Shown here: one piece after another, positions 5,346-7,389 of the stretch | Position numbering within the stretch: position 1 is the first letter of the stretch | Layout: each line of letters starts with the position of its first letter | Origin: an uncultured Lactobacillus sp. | GTDB lineage: Bacteria; Bacillota; Bacilli; Lactobacillales; Lactobacillaceae | Length of the DNA stretch: 7,389 nt | Assembly: GCF_948948975.1 (NCBI RefSeq) | Contig: NZ_CARBVX010000034.1 | Span: 1-7,389, forward strand | Reading direction: 5' to 3' | The notes under the pieces: model-generated | What the model saw: the letters and a program-made list of their open reading frames with translations, nothing else | Database searches by the model: none | Told to the model about the DNA's origin: nothing | Program-made: the position numbers and the translations under genes

Positions 5346-6409
5346 GATTTTCTGTATATTTAAATAAAAAAATTGATGCTGATACTCGAGAATATATTAG
5401 GAAAATGAAGGATAGTGGCTTTGAAGGAATCTTTACGTCGATTCATATTCCCGAAGAAGATATAACTAGTTATAGACAAAATCTACAAGAATTAGGGAAA
5501 ATAGCAAAAGAGCAGAATCTTCGTGTAATGGTTGATATTGATCAAAGTAGTTTGAAAAAATTGAAAATATCAATGGATACAATTCCTAACTTGAAGAAAG
5601 CCGGTATAACTGGTTTGCGAATAGACGATAAATTGCCAATTAAAAAAATTGCTGAGCTGTCTAACTTAATAGAAATTGGGATAAATGCTAGTACTTTTAG
5701 CGAAGAAGAGTTAAAGGAATTGCTTTTGTTAAATGTAAAACGAAAAAATGTACAAGCATGGTTTAATTTTTATCCTTCTCCCGACACAGGAATTAGTCAG
5801 AAATTTTTAGAGCAACAAGTTCGTATGTTTAAAAAACATGGTTTTACTACTCAGGCATTTTTTGCAGGGGATGAAAATTTAAGAGGTCCTTTATACGAGG
5901 GACTGCCAACTCTTGAAAAGCAGCGGTATTATAGTCCATTAGCTAGTATTTTAGAATTACAAAATATGGGAGTAGATTTAGTTTATGTTGGGGATGGAGG
6001 AATTAGTAAAGATTCGTTAAAGCAAATAGATACTTATAAAAATAAAAAACAAATATTGCTCCATACAAAAAAGTACGAAAATGGAGATAAGGATTTATAT
6101 GATTATGTATTAGGAAAACATAATCAGCGGCCTGATCCAGCTGAATATGTAGTAAGATGTGAAGATTCGCGCTTACATCCGATACCAGTAATTAAGAAAA
6201 ATAATACTGGTAAAAGGTATATTGGAGATATTACAATCAATAATGATAAGTACCAACGGTATATGGGAGAAATTCAAATACTTAAGGTAAATTTACCAGC
6301 TAGTGAAAAAGTAAATGTAATAGGAAAAATTATAGAAAAAGATATCCCTTTAATTAATTTGATAAAGCCTAGCCAGGAATTTATCTTGCTTCGTATCATG
6401 AAGGAGTAA
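5339..6409 (+). CDS. mupG: 6-phospho-N-acetylmuramidase (DUF871, GH170)
   Basis: This 356-residue cytoplasmic protein of the DUF871 family has no signal peptide. The characterised S. aureus member MupG (CAZy GH170) hydrolyses MurNAc-6-phosphate-GlcNAc to MurNAc-6-phosphate and GlcNAc. The N-terminal part (about 1-235) is a TIM barrel with MLGFSVYLNK, GFEGIFTSIHIPEED (27-41), MVDID (64-68), LRIDDK (93-98), FNFYPSPDTG (142-151), FFAGDENLRGPLYEGLPTLE (174-193) and VYVGDGGIS (215-223). The C-terminal part (about 245-356) is the small beta-rich domain of the family, with VRCEDSRLH at 272-280. It lies 56 bases after murQ, behind a hairpin, and two bases before murR. Its own ribosome binding site, GGAAAGAG at 5324-5331, is modest. 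The family is secure; the muramidase role rests on the murP-murQ-murR context, as other DUF871 proteins sit beside different PTS genes. Confidence 0.88.
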   Translation: MLGFSVYLNKKIDADTREYIRKMKDSGFEGIFTSIHIPEEDITSYRQNLQELGKIAKEQNLRVMVDIDQSSLKKLKISMDTIPNLKKAGITGLRIDDKLPIKKIAELSNLIEIGINASTFSEEELKELLLLNVKRKNVQAWFNFYPSPDTGISQKFLEQQVRMFKKHGFTTQAFFAGDENLRGPLYEGLPTLEKQRYYSPLASILELQNMGVDLVYVGDGGISKDSLKQIDTYKNKKQILLHTKKYENGDKDLYDYVLGKHNQRPDPAEYVVRCEDSRLHPIPVIKKNNTGKRYIGDITINNDKYQRYMGEIQILKVNLPASEKVNVIGKIIEKDIPLINLIKPSQEFILLRIMKE

Positions 6410-6411
6410 AA

Positions 6412-7272
6412 ATGGCAGATATTTTAAATATCATTCATTCTAAGAAGGCTCAGATGCCAAAAAAAGAACAATTTTTAGCGGAATATATAAGTAGTAACAT
6501 TAAAACAGTTATAAAGTCTTCTATTCAAAAATTATCTAAAGATACTGGTATTAGTACAGCAACGATTGTTCGATTCTGCCAAGAAATTGGGGTTGATGGA
6601 TTTAGTGAATTAAAACTAGAACTTGCGGCACTTCAGTTACCAAGAGAATCTGCGGAATATGATGAAATAGATATTGGAGAAAATGTTTCATCAATAAAAG
6701 ATAAAATGGCCACAAGGTTTAAATCCGTAATAGACATAACCAAAAGTGGAATCGATGAAAAAATAATTTTTAAACTAGTAAAAGAAATTAATCAGGCTTC
6801 ACGGATTTTAGCATATGGTGTTGGAGCATCAGGACTAGTGGCTAATGATATATACCAGAAATTTCTTCGTTTAGGAAAAGCAATAACGTATACCACTGAT
6901 TTTCACATTGCGGCAACACAAATTGGAAATTTTAGCCCTGATGATATTTTGATCTTAATCAGTAATCAAGGAATGACAACTGAAATTGGTGATCTTTTAG
7001 AAGTAGGAAAATCAGTCGGAATAAAAACTGTATTGTTAACTGCCCAGCCTAGGACTGCACTTGCTAAGAAGGCAGATATTGTGTTGCTTACACAAGATAT
7101 TGGAGAACCAAAAATTAGATCTGGGGCTACTACATCAATGATAAGTCAACTCTTTGTGGTAGATGTTTTGGTTTTTGCTTATATTTCACGTTTTTCAGAT
7201 AAGATTTTTAAAAACTTAAAACGTTCAAATAAAGCAACACTAATTCATAAAAATAATAAGAGAATCAAATAA
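6412..7272 (+). CDS. murR: MurR-like transcriptional regulator (RpiR family, HTH plus SIS)
   Basis: This is a 286-residue regulator of the RpiR family. The N-terminal helix-turn-helix domain (about 1-77) includes KLSKDTGISTATIVRFCQEIG (40-60) with GFSELKLEL after it. The SIS sugar-phosphate-binding domain covers about 115-260, with YGVGASGLVANDIYQKF (135-151), ISNQGMTTEIG (183-193) and the IRSGATTSM segment (235-243). In the family, MurNAc-6-phosphate is the usual effector that releases the repressor, and the gene lies next to its targets; that role is inferred here. The start ATG at 6412 has AAGGAG (6401-6406) five bases ahead, inside the end of mupG, with only two bases between the genes, so translation is coupled. 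The common SxSG effector motif reads SNQG in this protein. A basic tail (KNLKRSNKATLIHKNNKRIK) ends the protein. No terminator hairpin is visible after it. Confidence 0.88.
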   Translation: MADILNIIHSKKAQMPKKEQFLAEYISSNIKTVIKSSIQKLSKDTGISTATIVRFCQEIGVDGFSELKLELAALQLPRESAEYDEIDIGENVSSIKDKMATRFKSVIDITKSGIDEKIIFKLVKEINQASRILAYGVGASGLVANDIYQKFLRLGKAITYTTDFHIAATQIGNFSPDDILILISNQGMTTEIGDLLEVGKSVGIKTVLLTAQPRTALAKKADIVLLTQDIGEPKIRSGATTSMISQLFVVDVLVFAYISRFSDKIFKNLKRSNKATLIHKNNKRIK

Positions 7273-7280
7273 TATAAACA

Positions 7281-7310
7281 TTCACAGCCAATATTTTGAC
7301 AACTTATAGT
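7281..7310 (+). promoter_or_regulatory. Possible weak promoter downstream of murR
   Basis: TTCACA (7281-7286) and TATAGT (7305-7310) are 18 bases apart. The start would fall near 7317, almost on the AAAAAAGGAGGGG that follows, which is too close for an ordinary leader. A TTGACA at 7296-7301 has no partner -10 at the right distance. Weak evidence only. Confidence 0.25.
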
Positions 7311-7314
7311 ACTA

Positions 7315-7338
7315 AAAAAGGAGGGGTAAATAACTATG
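7315..7338 (+). promoter_or_regulatory. Strong ribosome binding site without a gene
   Basis: AAAAAAGGAGGGG is followed nine bases later by an ATG at 7336-7338, a near-ideal start signal, but this frame stops after two codons (ATG ATA TGA). The next ATG (7341) also stops after nine codons. It looks like the start of a gene whose body has been displaced by the IS-like sequence that begins at the same point. Confidence 0.4.
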
Positions 7339-7389
7339 ATATGAACCCAAAAATTAGGACATATTATTAAACTGTTTGATTTAAAACCA
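7337..7389. mobile_element. Possible left end of an IS3-family (IS150-group) element, cut by window edge
   Basis: From 7337 the sequence reads TGATATGAACCCAAAAATTA, then GGACA. This is the form of terminal inverted repeats of IS3-family elements common in lactobacilli (TG start, CCCAAAA, TTAGGACA). This is recognised from memory of the pattern and cannot be confirmed here: the transposase and the other end lie beyond the window. It could also be a solitary remnant. Confidence 0.45.

Noticed and set aside
7296..7301. Perfect TTGACA after murR as a second promoter
   Set aside because: No -10-like hexamer occurs 16-18 bases downstream; that position is occupied by the AAGGAGG run.

Overview
The window looks like chromosomal DNA of a low-GC Firmicute, most likely a Lactobacillus-type lactic acid bacterium. 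The clues are the AT-rich codon choice, strong AGGAGG-type ribosome binding sites, TTGACA/TATAAT promoters, CcpA-type cre sites, GntR/NagR-type operators in front of nagB, and what appears to be the end of an IS3-family element at the right edge. The species cannot be fixed from the sequence alone.

Layout. Positions 1-235 (minus) hold the N-terminal third of nagB, cut by the window edge. Positions 236-361 are a dense control region: a near-consensus promoter for nagB, two NagR-like operators lying on its -35 and -10, and a cre-like site. Positions 362-1201 (plus) encode an aldo/keto reductase with an intact catalytic tetrad. It converges on a TauE/SafE-family membrane protein at 1290-2045 (minus), and a perfect 34-base palindrome between the two is probably a shared bidirectional terminator. 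Positions 2046-2373 are a divergent control region with one promoter for the TauE/SafE gene and one, carrying a cre site, for the operon that follows.

The core of the window is a four-gene operon at 2374-7272 (plus): murP (PTS EIIBC with a fused EIIA), murQ (MurNAc-6-phosphate etherase), mupG (DUF871/GH170 6-phospho-N-acetylmuramidase) and murR (RpiR-family regulator with a SIS domain). The gene set matches the Staphylococcus aureus type of peptidoglycan salvage. In the model, MurP imports and phosphorylates MurNAc-GlcNAc (or MurNAc), MupG splits MurNAc-6P-GlcNAc in the cytoplasm, and MurQ removes the lactyl ether to give GlcNAc-6-P and D-lactate. GlcNAc-6-P then enters the NagA/NagB route, and nagB lies at the left edge of this window. 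The substrate assignment is inferred from family and context, not shown directly.

Points worth a second look are the EIIA domain fused to MurP, a hairpin with a perfect Shine-Dalgarno sequence and a 13-codon ORF between murQ and mupG, matching cre-like sites at both nagB and murP, the doubly covered nagB promoter, and a strong orphan Shine-Dalgarno that runs straight into the IS-like end after murR. No tRNA, rRNA, CRISPR array or complete mobile element was seen.
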